DNA of 64,000 nucleotides. Source: Chitinophaga deserti (GTDB taxonomy: Bacteria > Bacteroidota > Bacteroidia > Chitinophagales > Chitinophagaceae). The notes beneath the pieces were generated by a model. The model had not been told where the DNA came from and did not search any database. It saw nothing but the letters and a program-made list of their open reading frames with translations. Position numbers and translations under genes: made by a program. Below are positions 18,463 through 27,827 of this stretch, piece after piece (within the stretch, counting starts at the first letter, position 1; each line of letters starts with the position of its first letter). The DNA is taken from NCBI RefSeq assembly GCF_003149455.1, contig NZ_QFFK01000002.1:434001-498000 (forward strand). Direction: 5' to 3'.

Positions 18463-19071
18463 TTACTCCCCATCCTTCCAGGCCCAAAGATACCTGCATG
18501 CATGTGTGCGGTAGGGCGCCCATTTGGCGGACAGTTCAAGCAGCCGTACGCGGTGCAGTTTTTTATCGGCAGGGTCCAGCTTGTAGAGGCGCGTCATCGC
18601 CTGCTGGATGCCAAGATCGTCGGTAGGAAACACGTCTTCACGTCCCAGATAAAACATTAGCAACATCTCCACCGTCCATCTGCCTACGCCTTTAATTTGC
18701 GTCAGGTAAGTGATCAGTTCGGCGTCGCTCATTTTATGAAGGCGTGCGTCTGTCAGTTTTTCTTCGATTACGAAGCGGGCAACATTGTGAACGTAAGAAA
18801 CTTTAGCGTTGGATAGGCCGATGGCCCTTAGGGTTTCAGCAGGGGTGTCCAGGATCTGCTGTGGCCTGGGTTCCTTGTTTTTATAAAGGGCAAGGAACCT
18901 GCCGTAGATCACTTCCGCCACGCGGGTGGAAAGCTGCTGGCTCATAATAGAACCGATCAGCTTCAGCGCTATGTTTTTCCGCACCGGTATATCGGCCAGC
19001 GGGGCGGAAATGATCTTATGCAGTTTTTTATCTTTACGAAGATGCTGAATATATACTTCGTGAGGTGTCAT
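18463..19071 (-). CDS. DNA-3-methyladenine glycosylase, HhH-GPD superfamily (AlkA-like)
   Basis: Base-excision repair enzyme that removes alkylated purines. The helix-hairpin-helix is in LTQIKGVGRWTVEMLLMFYLG, followed by the catalytic aspartate region DVFPTDDLGIQ. KLIGSIMSQQLSTRVAEVIYGR is the usual glycosylase helix. At 202 residues it lacks the N-terminal domain of E. coli AlkA, so it belongs to the shorter type (Mag-like). No FeS cysteines are present at the C-terminus, which separates it from Nth and MutY. It lies 8 bases downstream of the cysS stop and is probably co-transcribed with it. Confidence 0.9.
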   Translation of the reverse strand: MTPHEVYIQHLRKDKKLHKIISAPLADIPVRKNIALKLIGSIMSQQLSTRVAEVIYGRFLALYKNKEPRPQQILDTPAETLRAIGLSNAKVSYVHNVARFVIEEKLTDARLHKMSDAELITYLTQIKGVGRWTVEMLLMFYLGREDVFPTDDLGIQQAMTRLYKLDPADKKLHRVRLLELSAKWAPYRTHACRYLWAWKDGE

Positions 19072-19079
19072 CCTGATAC

Positions 19080-20576
19080 TTATTCGATGGCGTAAGAAAC
19101 GGTTCCGTCTTTTTCATCCTTCAGCTGGATGCCGATGGCTTGCAGCTGGTTGCGGATCTTGTCGGAAGTGGCGTAATCTTTCCGTCCCTTGGCTTCTTTC
19201 CTGATATCGATCAGCAGCTGTAGCACGCCGTCGAGTTTACTGGTATCGGCGGTTTCTTCGGAACGCATTCCCAAAATATCCACGAGGTAAGTATGCCAGG
19301 TGCTTTTGAGCAGGGCGAAAGTCGATTCGCTGATTTCGTGCATTTTCAACTGTCCGCCGCGGAGGGAATTAACGATGGGTGCCAGCTCGAAGAGGTTAGC
19401 GAGCACGCGTGCGGTGCTGATATCATCGTTCATGGCGGTGGCGCAATCGGCGCAGAATTCGCGAACCTGTTTATCGAGTTCATCATTAATGGGGGCGCCA
19501 TTTCCGGAATATTCCAGTTTCTGCAGTGTCTCGAATGCGCTCCAGAGGCGTGCAAGCCCTTTTTCAGCGGCCTGCAGGGCTTCATTGGAGAAGTCGAGCG
19601 TACTGCGGTAATGCGTCTGCAGAATAAAGAAACGGATGGTCATGGGGCTGTAGGCCTTCTCCAGCAGCGGATGCGTGCCGGCGAAAAGATCCGTCAGACG
19701 GATCACGTTGCCATAGCTTTTACCCATTTTCTTACCGTTGATGGTAATCATGTTGTTGTGTACCCAGTAACGGGCCATCATGTCTCCATGGGCTACGGTG
19801 CTCTGGGCTATTTCGCATTCGTGGTGGGGGAACTGGAGGTCCATGCCTCCACCGTGAATGTCGAACTGTTTGCCGAGATATTTACCACTCATGGCCGAGC
19901 ACTCGATGTGCCATCCGGGGAAACCATCGCCCCAGGGGCTGGGCCAGCGCATGAGGTGCTCTGCCGGCGCTTTTTTCCACAGGGCAAAATCTACCTTGTT
20001 CCGTTTTTCGTCCTGGTTATCCAACTCACGGGTGGTTTCCAGCTGATCTTCAATGATACGGCCGCTGAGGATGCCGTAGTGATGTTTTTCAGAATATTTT
20101 TTGACATCGAAATACACGGAACCATTGGCTTCGTATGCGAAACCGTCGTCCATGATTTTCTTGATCATTTCGATCTGTTCCACGATATGCCCTGTTGCGG
20201 TAGGCTCGATGCTGGGTTGCAGGTTGTTGAACTGCTCCATGGCCCAATGGAAGAGGTTGGTGTATTTCTGCACCAGCTCCATTGGTTCGAGTTTTTCCAG
20301 CAAAGCGCCCTTTGCGATCTTGTCTTCCGCATCCCTTCCTTCTTCTTCAAAATGCCCTGCATCAGTGATATTGCGGACATAACGGACTCTGTAACCCAGG
20401 TGTTGCAGGTATCTGTAGACCACGTCAAACGTGATGAACGGACGGGCATGACCCAGGTGCGACTCTCCTGAAACGGTGGGGCCGCACACGTACATGCCCA
20501 CATGTCCGGGGTACAAGGGTGTGAAGACTTCTTTTTGTCGGCTTAGGGTATTGTGTAGTTTAAGCTGTTCTGACAT
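19080..20576 (-). CDS. cysS: Cysteinyl-tRNA synthetase
   Basis: Class I synthetase charging tRNA-Cys. In 498 residues it has the zinc-site and HIGH region [40 protein letters not shown] with more zinc ligands (HHECEIAQ), and the KMSKS-type loop KKMGKSYGN. The C-terminal DALR-like helical domain closes with [18 protein letters not shown], the typical end. Leftward, ahead of the glycosylase. Confidence 0.97.
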   Translation of the reverse strand: MSEQLKLHNTLSRQKEVFTPLYPGHVGMYVCGPTVSGESHLGHARPFITFDVVYRYLQHLGYRVRYVRNITDAGHFEEEGRDAEDKIAKGALLEKLEPMELVQKYTNLFHWAMEQFNNLQPSIEPTATGHIVEQIEMIKKIMDDGFAYEANGSVYFDVKKYSEKHHYGILSGRIIEDQLETTRELDNQDEKRNKVDFALWKKAPAEHLMRWPSPWGDGFPGWHIECSAMSGKYLGKQFDIHGGGMDLQFPHHECEIAQSTVAHGDMMARYWVHNNMITINGKKMGKSYGNVIRLTDLFAGTHPLLEKAYSPMTIRFFILQTHYRSTLDFSNEALQAAEKGLARLWSAFETLQKLEYSGNGAPINDELDKQVREFCADCATAMNDDISTARVLANLFELAPIVNSLRGGQLKMHEISESTFALLKSTWHTYLVDILGMRSEETADTSKLDGVLQLLIDIRKEAKGRKDYATSDKIRNQLQAIGIQLKDEKDGTVSYAIE

Positions 20577-20662
20577 ATCTTAAGGTTCGAGCGGCGAATT
20601 TCGCATTTTATAACCCTAATTTCGAATTTTTTAACCAAAAGCGGAAGACAATCTTATGAATC

Positions 20663-21784
20663 CTATTCGTCCTCTCCGAGCCGCAGGTTAGTAATTACGG
20701 GGTAATGGTCGCTGAGGTCTGTACGGATGGTTCTAAAGCCATGGATGTAAAATGCGGGGTCGGCAAAGATATAATCAATTCGGAGTGTGGGCGAGATTCC
20801 GGAGAAGGTACGACCTACACCGCTGCCTTTTCGCAGGAAGGCATCCTGCAGATTGCCACGGATAGTATAGTAAGTGTAGCTGGCAGGAGTATCGTTGAAA
20901 TCCCCGCAAACTACTACAGGGTGTGGACTGGTACGGATAAAGTCAGCCACTACATTGGCCTGCCGGCTGCGGCGGACGTAGGCATCCCGCATTTTGTTCA
21001 TAATACCACGGGTGGCAACGAGCCCCGTATCTTTCTGGGCTTTCACCTTACTGATCGACTGATAATCTTCTTTATTGAACCGGAATGATTCTAGGTGCAT
21101 GTTGATGATACGGATGGTATCTACCCCTTTCAGCACGTCTGCAAAAATGAGGCTTTCGCCGAGTGGACCGGGGGATAGTTTTACCTTATCGGATTTGATG
21201 ATGGGGTATTTGGAAAAGATGATACTGCCCCAATGTTGCGTTCCATTCCTGTTGAAATCACTGGAAAAGAAGCGGTGTGGCAAACTGAGTTCCCGCGAGA
21301 TATCTTCCCGGTTATTGAAATCGTTCTTTTTCTCCGAAGTATAGAAATCCTGCAGGCAGAGTACATCAGGTTCGTGACGCTCTATGAGCCGGAAAATGGA
21401 ATCGCGGACAGGCTTACTGTTTTTTTTACTGTACAAACCGAAAAGGGCCACGTTAAAGCTCATCACGTTGAAACTGCCATCAGGCCGGTCGGCCGTATCC
21501 CAGTTCTGCGGCCAGCGGATGGCCACGAAGGAGGATACCGACTTCCAGCCAAGCAGCATTGCCACCAGGGGGATGAGCGCGTATTTAGGATGGAAAATAA
21601 GCCAGAAAACGAGGAAAAGCCCCAATACGCCAAGGAGGAACGGGAAGCCAAGGGTGAGGAAACTAATCGGCCAAAACCTTACCGGGGAAATGAAAGGGAC
21701 CAGGCAGGCAAGGAGGAAAAACACCACAACAAGGATATTAACGGTCAGGAAAAACCCTTTTGTAAAAAGTCTTAAAAATTTCAA
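20663..21784 (-). CDS. Membrane-anchored endonuclease/exonuclease/phosphatase-fold protein (copy 1)
   Basis: 373 residues. The first ~100 contain two or three membrane segments (LTVNILVVVFFLLACLVPF, FLLGVLGLFLVFWLIFHP). A DNase I-like EEP domain follows: FNVMSFNVALFG, PDVLCLQDFYTSE (metal Glu/Asp site), INMHLESFRF, VVVCGDFNDTPASYTY (catalytic DxN), RIDYIFADP and LSDHYPVI (catalytic His). The EEP domain is expected in the periplasm, acting on phosphodiesters or lipid phosphates; the substrate is unknown. It is a paralogue of the next gene, with the same gene order and fold, 121 bases apart. Confidence 0.85.
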   Translation of the reverse strand: MKFLRLFTKGFFLTVNILVVVFFLLACLVPFISPVRFWPISFLTLGFPFLLGVLGLFLVFWLIFHPKYALIPLVAMLLGWKSVSSFVAIRWPQNWDTADRPDGSFNVMSFNVALFGLYSKKNSKPVRDSIFRLIERHEPDVLCLQDFYTSEKKNDFNNREDISRELSLPHRFFSSDFNRNGTQHWGSIIFSKYPIIKSDKVKLSPGPLGESLIFADVLKGVDTIRIINMHLESFRFNKEDYQSISKVKAQKDTGLVATRGIMNKMRDAYVRRSRQANVVADFIRTSPHPVVVCGDFNDTPASYTYYTIRGNLQDAFLRKGSGVGRTFSGISPTLRIDYIFADPAFYIHGFRTIRTDLSDHYPVITNLRLGEDE

Positions 21785-21905
21785 CAGGTAAAATGTTTGG
21801 CTGCTATAAATTTAAATCATTAATTGACAATACTTTAATTATTGTAATGGCAAGTTGTAGGACAGCCGGTTTCGTATGTGAAATCTCTGTATTGTGTGAC
21901 AAGCG

Positions 21906-23006
21906 CTACTGCCGGCGAAGAGATAAACGCGCCATCAATGGAAAATGTTGCAACTTCTTTTTCCGGTAGATATCTGCAGCTTCCACAAGTATGCGGTTGT
22001 CGGGTAAAATAAAATCGATCCGCAGCGTTGGGGCAATGGCAGAAAAGGTTCTCCCCAGGCCAAAACCGCGCTCCAGCCAGGCATCCTGCAGTTTATTGCC
22101 GCGTACGGTATGGTAAGTGTAGGAGAGTGGTACATCATTGAAATCGCCTGTCACGATCACAGGGTCGTCAGTTTTCGTAGTTTCCTGTTGTAGAATATTC
22201 GCCTGTTCGGCAATGAGCCTTTTGGTAGCCCTGCGCCCGGCATAAGGGAGGATGGCGCGGGCCAGGTTGTACTGGTTGTTTTTAAACTGATAAGAAGCAA
22301 AATGTGCTACTAAGAGCGTCATAGTATCTGAATGAACCAGCAGACGTAGCCGCACGAGGTCTTCGTTCCGGTTATATCCGCCATGAAAAGGGATACGGGC
22401 GGTATCTAGAATCGGGAAGCGGGAAAATACGATGGTGCCATAGTACCAAGTGGTCCAGTTATTATAATGCGGAGCAAAATAATGGTAAGGATATTTACCT
22501 TTTTCTGCGATAGAAGGCAGATGCCGGTCGCGTTCTTTCCCGGTATTGGTATAAAACTCCTGAATACAAAGGATATCCGGTGAGGCTTCTTTAAGTACTT
22601 CTTCGATCTGCCGGACCACCGGAGTGTCTGTCTTGTAATTCAGGAGGCCCATGCTGCTAGAGTTGAAGGTCATCACAGTGAACGACTTATCAGTAGCTGG
22701 CACATCTCCCCGGATGCCACCTGCAGCGAAATATGGAACGATGCCTCTGAAAGATAATACGATCGCCAGCAGCAGTACGCGCCATTCTCTACGCCGGGCT
22801 GCCATCCAAGAGAATATTGCGATGATAGAAAGGACAAAGAAAACGGGATACAGCAGTCCTGCAAATCCAAGAGGGACGTATTCCAGCGGCCTGAACAACG
22901 GCAACCATGCCGAGGCTACAAGCATTCCGGCAAGAACGTACGTTGCTATACGTAGAAAGCGAAATCGGCGGGGTGGGGGCGTAACAGGCATAGGGGGTAG
23001 TTCCAT
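21906..23006 (-). CDS. Membrane-anchored endonuclease/exonuclease/phosphatase-fold protein (copy 2)
   Basis: 366 residues, paralogous to the previous protein. N-terminal membrane segments (IATYVLAGMLVASAWLPLF, LLYPVFFVLSIIAIFSWM) precede the EEP domain: FTVMTFNSSSMGL, PDILCIQEFYTNT, LLVAHFASYQF, VIVTGDFNDVPLSYTYHTV and LRIDFILPD, then LQHFPLMARL. Where copy 1 has the catalytic SDHYP histidine, this copy reads LQHFP, so the His is kept but the preceding Asp is not. The start is 2 bases from the stop of the upstream rhomboid gene, so it is part of a leftward operon. Confidence 0.82.
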   Translation of the reverse strand: MELPPMPVTPPPRRFRFLRIATYVLAGMLVASAWLPLFRPLEYVPLGFAGLLYPVFFVLSIIAIFSWMAARRREWRVLLLAIVLSFRGIVPYFAAGGIRGDVPATDKSFTVMTFNSSSMGLLNYKTDTPVVRQIEEVLKEASPDILCIQEFYTNTGKERDRHLPSIAEKGKYPYHYFAPHYNNWTTWYYGTIVFSRFPILDTARIPFHGGYNRNEDLVRLRLLVHSDTMTLLVAHFASYQFKNNQYNLARAILPYAGRRATKRLIAEQANILQQETTKTDDPVIVTGDFNDVPLSYTYHTVRGNKLQDAWLERGFGLGRTFSAIAPTLRIDFILPDNRILVEAADIYRKKKLQHFPLMARLSLRRQ

Positions 23007-23007
23007 T

Positions 23008-23973
23008 TTATTCTTCTTCGCGGCTGGCGCGGATCAGAATTTCCCTGTCTTCCGGCGACAGGCTTTCCATGCCTTTATCGTTGATTTTATCCAGAATTTC
23101 GTTGATGCGATGCTCCGGTACGTGACCGATCTTCACGAAAGGAAGGGGGGTGCTGCGGTTAGGTGGTTCGGGGAAAGTGGCAGTTTCCTCATCCTTCCGG
23201 CTCAACTTTTTTTTTGGATGGAAAACATGGGTTACGTTATAAAAGAAGTCGAAGATACTGTCTGCGAAGCTGGGGCCATTTTTAAATGCCACAGATAGTA
23301 AGGCTCCCGTAACGGCGCCACCAACCATATACACAAGGTTAGAAAGGCTGCCCTCGCCCAACAAAACAGAAGCGGCGTGGAGTATTAAGAATATGCCAAA
23401 GAAGATCCAGATGGGTACTCCGCCACGCCATAATTGGGGGAAAACGCGAAGCCCCGGGGACATGAAAGTAATTCCGGTAGCCATAGCCATAACCCCGGCG
23501 TGTGCGCCCATGATACCGCCGCCGGCGGTCACTGGAGGTAATACACCCGGCAGGAGGTTCATTGCAGCAATATAGGTGATGTAGCCGGCAAAACTGCCGA
23601 GTACATAAGTAACGGGGATTTGTTTGTAACCAGCCTGTTGTTGGAGTACGCTGCCAAAAACGAACATCCAGACCATGTTGCTGAAGATATCCCAGAAATC
23701 CATATGGGCGAACATCGCTGTGAGCAGGGTCCATGGTTTGGACAGAACGGTGCCGGGCGATGCGGAAACGATTGTGTTAGACAGGATGTCTCTCACAAAC
23801 GCAGGCTCGCCGTACTCTTCCATGAGATAAATTATCTTGATGAAGTACAGGAGAATGAAAACGGTAGTATTTATGAGCAGAAGCTGGGTTACCATGTTTT
23901 TCTCTTCCCCCAGGGACAATCCCGGTGTCCGCTCTTTTTCTGCTACTTCCATGGCACTGGTGTTTGTATGCAA
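23008..23973 (-). CDS. Rhomboid-fold membrane protein lacking catalytic Ser and His (pseudoprotease)
   Basis: 321 residues with the six-helix rhomboid layout: LLLINTTVFILLYFIKIIYL, a WTLLTAMFAHMDFWDIFSNM loop-helix matching the HxxxxHxxxN region, then GGGIMGAHAGVMAMATGITF. In active rhomboids the last segment is GxSxG; here the serine position is His158 (codon CAC on the minus strand). The final helix, normally AHLGG with the catalytic His, reads VYMVGGAVTGALL, so that His is also missing. The fold is kept but the dyad is lost, as in iRhoms. A C-terminal tail (HRINEILDKINDKGMESLS) resembles the DUF6576 extension of Bacteroidota rhomboids. It lies directly downstream of an intact rhomboid. Confidence 0.85.
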   Translation of the reverse strand: MHTNTSAMEVAEKERTPGLSLGEEKNMVTQLLLINTTVFILLYFIKIIYLMEEYGEPAFVRDILSNTIVSASPGTVLSKPWTLLTAMFAHMDFWDIFSNMVWMFVFGSVLQQQAGYKQIPVTYVLGSFAGYITYIAAMNLLPGVLPPVTAGGGIMGAHAGVMAMATGITFMSPGLRVFPQLWRGGVPIWIFFGIFLILHAASVLLGEGSLSNLVYMVGGAVTGALLSVAFKNGPSFADSIFDFFYNVTHVFHPKKKLSRKDEETATFPEPPNRSTPLPFVKIGHVPEHRINEILDKINDKGMESLSPEDREILIRASREEE

Positions 23974-23995
23974 AAATACGATTTTTTAAAGGTCA

Positions 23996-24817
23996 TTAAC
24001 TGCGCGGGTCGCTTCTTTCCCGCCATATCTTCAGCATGATGAATCCGAACAAGGCACCGCCCAGATGCGCGAAATGGGCAATATTGTCGCTATTATTCTG
24101 GAACCCGACATACAATTCCCACAAGATATATCCACCGATGAAATATTTCACTTTTATCGGGAAGGGAATGGGAATAATGAACAGGTATTGATTGGGAAAC
24201 AGGTACCCAAACGCCAGCAACACTCCAAAAACCGCACCGGAAGCCCCTACAGTAGGCACATTTTTATATTGTTCCACGAAATCGGACACAAAATGTTTCG
24301 TTTGCCAAACCAGCATATCAGAATCCGGGGGGAGGCGTCCCCAGGCTTCCACGAAACCATGTAACCGGTCCAGGTTATACTTATTGACGATAAAGCGGAA
24401 GTTGTCGAGCGTAGGCTGGTCGTAGAAGCGTTGTGCTTCCTTGGCCAGGGTCATGTTATCGTACGTGAGTACTGCCTCATGGCAAAAGGCTGCACCGAGC
24501 CCGCAAATGAGATAGAAATTGAGGAATCGTTTCGGACCCCACCGGTTTTCCAGGGTGGCGCCAAACATCCAGAGGGCGAACATATTCGAGAACACGTGCA
24601 GGAAATTGCCTTCGTCGTGCAGGAACATGTGGGTGATGAACTGATGGGGGCGAAAGAATTCGGAACCCCAGTATCGCAGGCCAAGGTAATCGGCCAGACT
24701 GAAGCCATACAGCTTGCTCAGCCCTACCTGGGTCAGCCAGATAACACCGTTGATGATTAACAAATACTTGATGACCAGTGGCAGATACTGGAATTTTCCG
24801 GGTCTCATCTCGCTCAT
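23996..24817 (-). CDS. Rhomboid family intramembrane serine protease (active type)
   Basis: 273 residues, six membrane segments. HMFLHDEGNFLHVFSNMFALW holds the oxyanion-side histidines and Asn, VGASGAVFGVLLAFG carries the GxSG catalytic serine, and FAHLGGALFGF the catalytic histidine. It cleaves membrane-anchored substrates within the bilayer; substrates are unknown. A long insertion of about 65 residues between helices (FYDQPTLDNFRFIVNKYNLD) is unusual. The gene is 22 bases upstream of the inactive rhomboid, so both are expected in one transcript. Confidence 0.93.
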   Translation of the reverse strand: MSEMRPGKFQYLPLVIKYLLIINGVIWLTQVGLSKLYGFSLADYLGLRYWGSEFFRPHQFITHMFLHDEGNFLHVFSNMFALWMFGATLENRWGPKRFLNFYLICGLGAAFCHEAVLTYDNMTLAKEAQRFYDQPTLDNFRFIVNKYNLDRLHGFVEAWGRLPPDSDMLVWQTKHFVSDFVEQYKNVPTVGASGAVFGVLLAFGYLFPNQYLFIIPIPFPIKVKYFIGGYILWELYVGFQNNSDNIAHFAHLGGALFGFIMLKIWRERSDPRS

Positions 24818-24877
24818 GACCGTTACTTATTCGTGATGGTTACTGTCAATCTCTTTCCTCGTTCTTCCGCTGCAATA

Positions 24878-26284
24878 TTAGTATCTGCGCTGCAGCAGCG
24901 CTACATTTTCGATATGGTGGGTATGGGGGAACATGTCCACCGGGCGCACCCTTTCGATGGTATATTTTTCAGCCAGGAGGGCGAGGTCGCGCGCCTGGGT
25001 AGCGGGGTTGCAGGAAACGTATACAATACGCGGTGCTGCTACTTCGAGCAGTTTAGCCGTCAGTTTCTCATGCATGCCTGCACGGGGAGGGTCGGTGATG
25101 ATTACGTCAGGCGTACCATGGGTCGCGAAAAACGCATCGTCAGCAATGTCGATCACATCTCCGGCAAAGAACTCAGCATTCGTAACCCCGTTGGCTGCCG
25201 CATTCTCCTTTGCGTCGGCAATGGCTTCGGGGATAAGCTCAATACCTACCACTTTCCCGGCCTGTGGCGATACGAAGATGCCAATGCTGCCGGTTCCGCA
25301 ATAGAGATCATAAACAGTTTCGCGACCGGTTAACCCGGCAAACTCCCGCGTTACCTTATAAAGGGCTTCGCCCTGATAGGTATTTGTCTGGAAGAAAGAC
25401 TTCGGGCCGATTTTAAAGGTGAAATCTTCGAGCTTCTCCTCTACATATCCCTTGCCAAACCAGATTTGGGGCTCAAGGTCAAAGATAGTATCGTTCTTTT
25501 TGGGGTTGATGGTGTAAAGCAGGGTGGTGATGGCGGGAACCTTTTCCTGCAGGTGATCCAGCAGCCCTTTCAGAGCTTCATCTTCATGATGCACCACCAG
25601 GTTGGCCATAACTTCGCCGGTAGTGCATATGCGCAGCACGAGGTTGCGCAGCCAGCCTTCCTGGCGGCGGATATCATAATAAGACAGGTTATGCTTTTCT
25701 GCATATGCCCTGATGGTGTTCTTGATCAGATTGGCCGGTTCCTCCATGAGGTGGCAGGTCTGAATGTCGAGTACTTTATCGAACAGCCGGGGGATGTGGA
25801 AGCCGAGAGCGTTTCGGCGGGGAATTTCATCCCCTTTTGCAGGCATTTCAGCATCGGTGAGGTAGGCTTTGTTGGAAAAGGTGAATTCCAGCTTGTTACG
25901 GTAACGGCGAACTTTTTCCGCGCCCAGGATAGGTTCCAGGGGAGGGAAATTCAGGTGGCCGATCCTGCGGAGGTGGTCTTCTACCTGCTGTTGCTTATAA
26001 GCCATTTGCTGATCGTAGGGCAACATCTGCCATTTACAACCTCCGCAGAGGCCGAAATGTTCGCAGAAAGGTTCTGTGCGTTGGGGGGAATAACTCCGGA
26101 TAAGCGTGGCTTTCCCTTCTGCCCAGTCTTTTTTGTTTTTAGACAGGCGAACGTCTACCACGTCGCCAGGCACTACGCCGCCTTCAATGAAAACGACTTT
26201 GCCATCTACCCGCGCCAGGGCTTTGCCTTCTGCGGCATAGCCGGTTACAGGCACATTTTCAAGTACTACATTTTTTTTCCTCAC
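24878..26284 (-). CDS. rlmD: 23S rRNA (uracil-1939 C5)-methyltransferase family, RlmD/RumA
   Basis: 468 residues. An N-terminal TRAM domain (VTGYAAEGKALARVDGKVVF) leads into the FeS cysteine cluster CEHFGLCGGCKWQ. Then come FQTNTYQGEALY, SAM-binding VYDLYCGTGSIGIFV, DPPRAGMHEKL, and the catalytic VYVSCNPATQARDL cysteine. It methylates uridine C5 in rRNA (or tRNA; the RlmD/RlmCD/TrmA-like split cannot be settled by eye). Divergent from the thioredoxin gene, with starts only 42 bases apart. Confidence 0.92.
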   Translation of the reverse strand: MRKKNVVLENVPVTGYAAEGKALARVDGKVVFIEGGVVPGDVVDVRLSKNKKDWAEGKATLIRSYSPQRTEPFCEHFGLCGGCKWQMLPYDQQMAYKQQQVEDHLRRIGHLNFPPLEPILGAEKVRRYRNKLEFTFSNKAYLTDAEMPAKGDEIPRRNALGFHIPRLFDKVLDIQTCHLMEEPANLIKNTIRAYAEKHNLSYYDIRRQEGWLRNLVLRICTTGEVMANLVVHHEDEALKGLLDHLQEKVPAITTLLYTINPKKNDTIFDLEPQIWFGKGYVEEKLEDFTFKIGPKSFFQTNTYQGEALYKVTREFAGLTGRETVYDLYCGTGSIGIFVSPQAGKVVGIELIPEAIADAKENAAANGVTNAEFFAGDVIDIADDAFFATHGTPDVIITDPPRAGMHEKLTAKLLEVAAPRIVYVSCNPATQARDLALLAEKYTIERVRPVDMFPHTHHIENVALLQRRY

Positions 26285-26326
26285 GGGTGCAAAGGTAGGA
26301 TGGTTTTATTTACTTTTATTGCACCT

Positions 26327-27730
26327 ATGCAAAAACTGCTAACTCTCCTGCTGGGCTGCCTTTGCAGCTATTCATCCCTCTGCGCGCAGGGCTACCAGAT
26401 CTCCGTTACCCTCCGCAACTACCAATCGGGTACCCTCTATCTCGGCCATTATATGGGCAAAACCACATATGTAATGGACTCCGCACAGATCAACCCGCAG
26501 GGTACTGCTGTGATTTCCGGAAAGGAGGTTCTTCCGGGCGGCATCTACCTGATCGTGATGCCCGGAAAGCAAAAGTATTTTGAGATATTATTGGACAAAG
26601 ACCAGCAATTCTCCATTACGGCAGATACCAGCGATCTGGTTGGAGGCACCACTTATACTGGAAGTGCAGACAATTCACTTTTCTCTGAATACAACCGGTT
26701 CATCCAGCAAAACAGCAGCGATCTCCAGCATAAAGCCGCTGCTGCCCGTACTGCGAAGGACTCTGCCGCACTGAGGCCGCTCTCTGAAGCTTTCGGGCAA
26801 AAGCTCCAGGAATACCGGGAAAACGTGATCACGAAACACCCGGCTTCACTCCTTGCCAGCCTTTTTAAAGCCATGAAAGAGCCACAGGTACCCCCAATGC
26901 CCATGAAGGCCGATGGTACAGCGGATTCCACTTTCCCTTACAGATATTATAAAGGTCATTACTGGGATAATATTAATGTAGCCGACGGCCGACTGGTTCG
27001 TACCCCGATTTTGGAGGCACGCCTCGACAGATATTTTAAGAATCTGGTGGCTCCCGTTCCGGATTCTACAATTTATGAAGCCGATCTTTTGCTGGCCAGA
27101 GCAAAGAAAGACAAGGAATCATTCAAGTTTGTACTGTGGTGGCTCACGCACACATACGAAACATCGCCGGTAATGGGCATGGATGCCGTGTTCGTGCACC
27201 TGGTGGAGAAGTATTATGTACCCGGGGATGCTTACTGGCTTTCTGCGGAGCAACGGGAAAAAGTTATCAGCCGAGCGCTCACTATCGCACCGAACCTTAT
27301 TGGTCAGCAGGCCGCCCCGATGGAGCTGAAGGATACGTCTGCCCGCAAAGCTTCCCTGTACGATATCAAATCCAAATACACCGTCGTGGTTTTCTGGGAC
27401 CCTACCTGCGGCCATTGCATAACGGAAGTACCTAAACTCGATTCCGCCTGGAAGGCGAGCTGGAAGAATAAAGGTGTAACCATGGTTGGGGTAAGAACCG
27501 ATGGTACCCGCGAAGAATGGATCAAGTTTATCAAAGAACACAAAATGTCCGGCTGGATCCACGCCTGGGACCCCGATAATCTTACGAACTACCGCAAATT
27601 CTACGATGTGTATGCTACTCCCGTCGTTTACCTGCTCGATGAGAAGAAGAAAATTCTCGCAAAACGCCTCGGTATGTCCCAATTAGATGAGTTCCTGCAA
27701 CGGGAAGCCGCTGTGGATAAACGGAATTAA
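26327..27730 (+). CDS. TlpA-like periplasmic thioredoxin-fold protein with N-terminal DUF4369-type domain
   Basis: 467 residues from the ATG at 26327; the frame stays open far upstream across rlmD, but that is antisense noise. A signal peptide ends in SLCAQ. A strand-rich domain (ISVTLRNYQSGTLYLGHYMG) like DUF4369 is followed by a helical middle, then a thioredoxin fold with VVVFWDPTCGHCITEVP. The active site is CGHC, and the cis-Pro is in YATPVVYLLD. Such proteins are periplasmic thiol-disulfide oxidoreductases in Bacteroidota. There is no membrane anchor apart from the signal. A TACTTTTA box, one mismatch to TAnnTTTG, lies at 26311-26318. Confidence 0.9.
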   Translation: MQKLLTLLLGCLCSYSSLCAQGYQISVTLRNYQSGTLYLGHYMGKTTYVMDSAQINPQGTAVISGKEVLPGGIYLIVMPGKQKYFEILLDKDQQFSITADTSDLVGGTTYTGSADNSLFSEYNRFIQQNSSDLQHKAAAARTAKDSAALRPLSEAFGQKLQEYRENVITKHPASLLASLFKAMKEPQVPPMPMKADGTADSTFPYRYYKGHYWDNINVADGRLVRTPILEARLDRYFKNLVAPVPDSTIYEADLLLARAKKDKESFKFVLWWLTHTYETSPVMGMDAVFVHLVEKYYVPGDAYWLSAEQREKVISRALTIAPNLIGQQAAPMELKDTSARKASLYDIKSKYTVVVFWDPTCGHCITEVPKLDSAWKASWKNKGVTMVGVRTDGTREEWIKFIKEHKMSGWIHAWDPDNLTNYRKFYDVYATPVVYLLDEKKKILAKRLGMSQLDEFLQREAAVDKRN

Positions 27731-27827
27731 TTGCACATATAATTCTGATTTACAGAGTGTTAAAACTGCTTTGACAGGCTTTGGCATAGTCTTTGGAATT
27801 TACCTGTCATCACCAAAACTTTAGGTT

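Noticed and set aside
19293..20471. 392-codon plus-strand open frame over cysS
   Set aside because: Antisense shadow of cysS; cysS itself is certain.
25466..26326. Upstream extension of the thioredoxin frame to 25466
   Set aside because: These codons are antisense to rlmD and show no signal peptide; the true start at 26327 gives a normal signal sequence.
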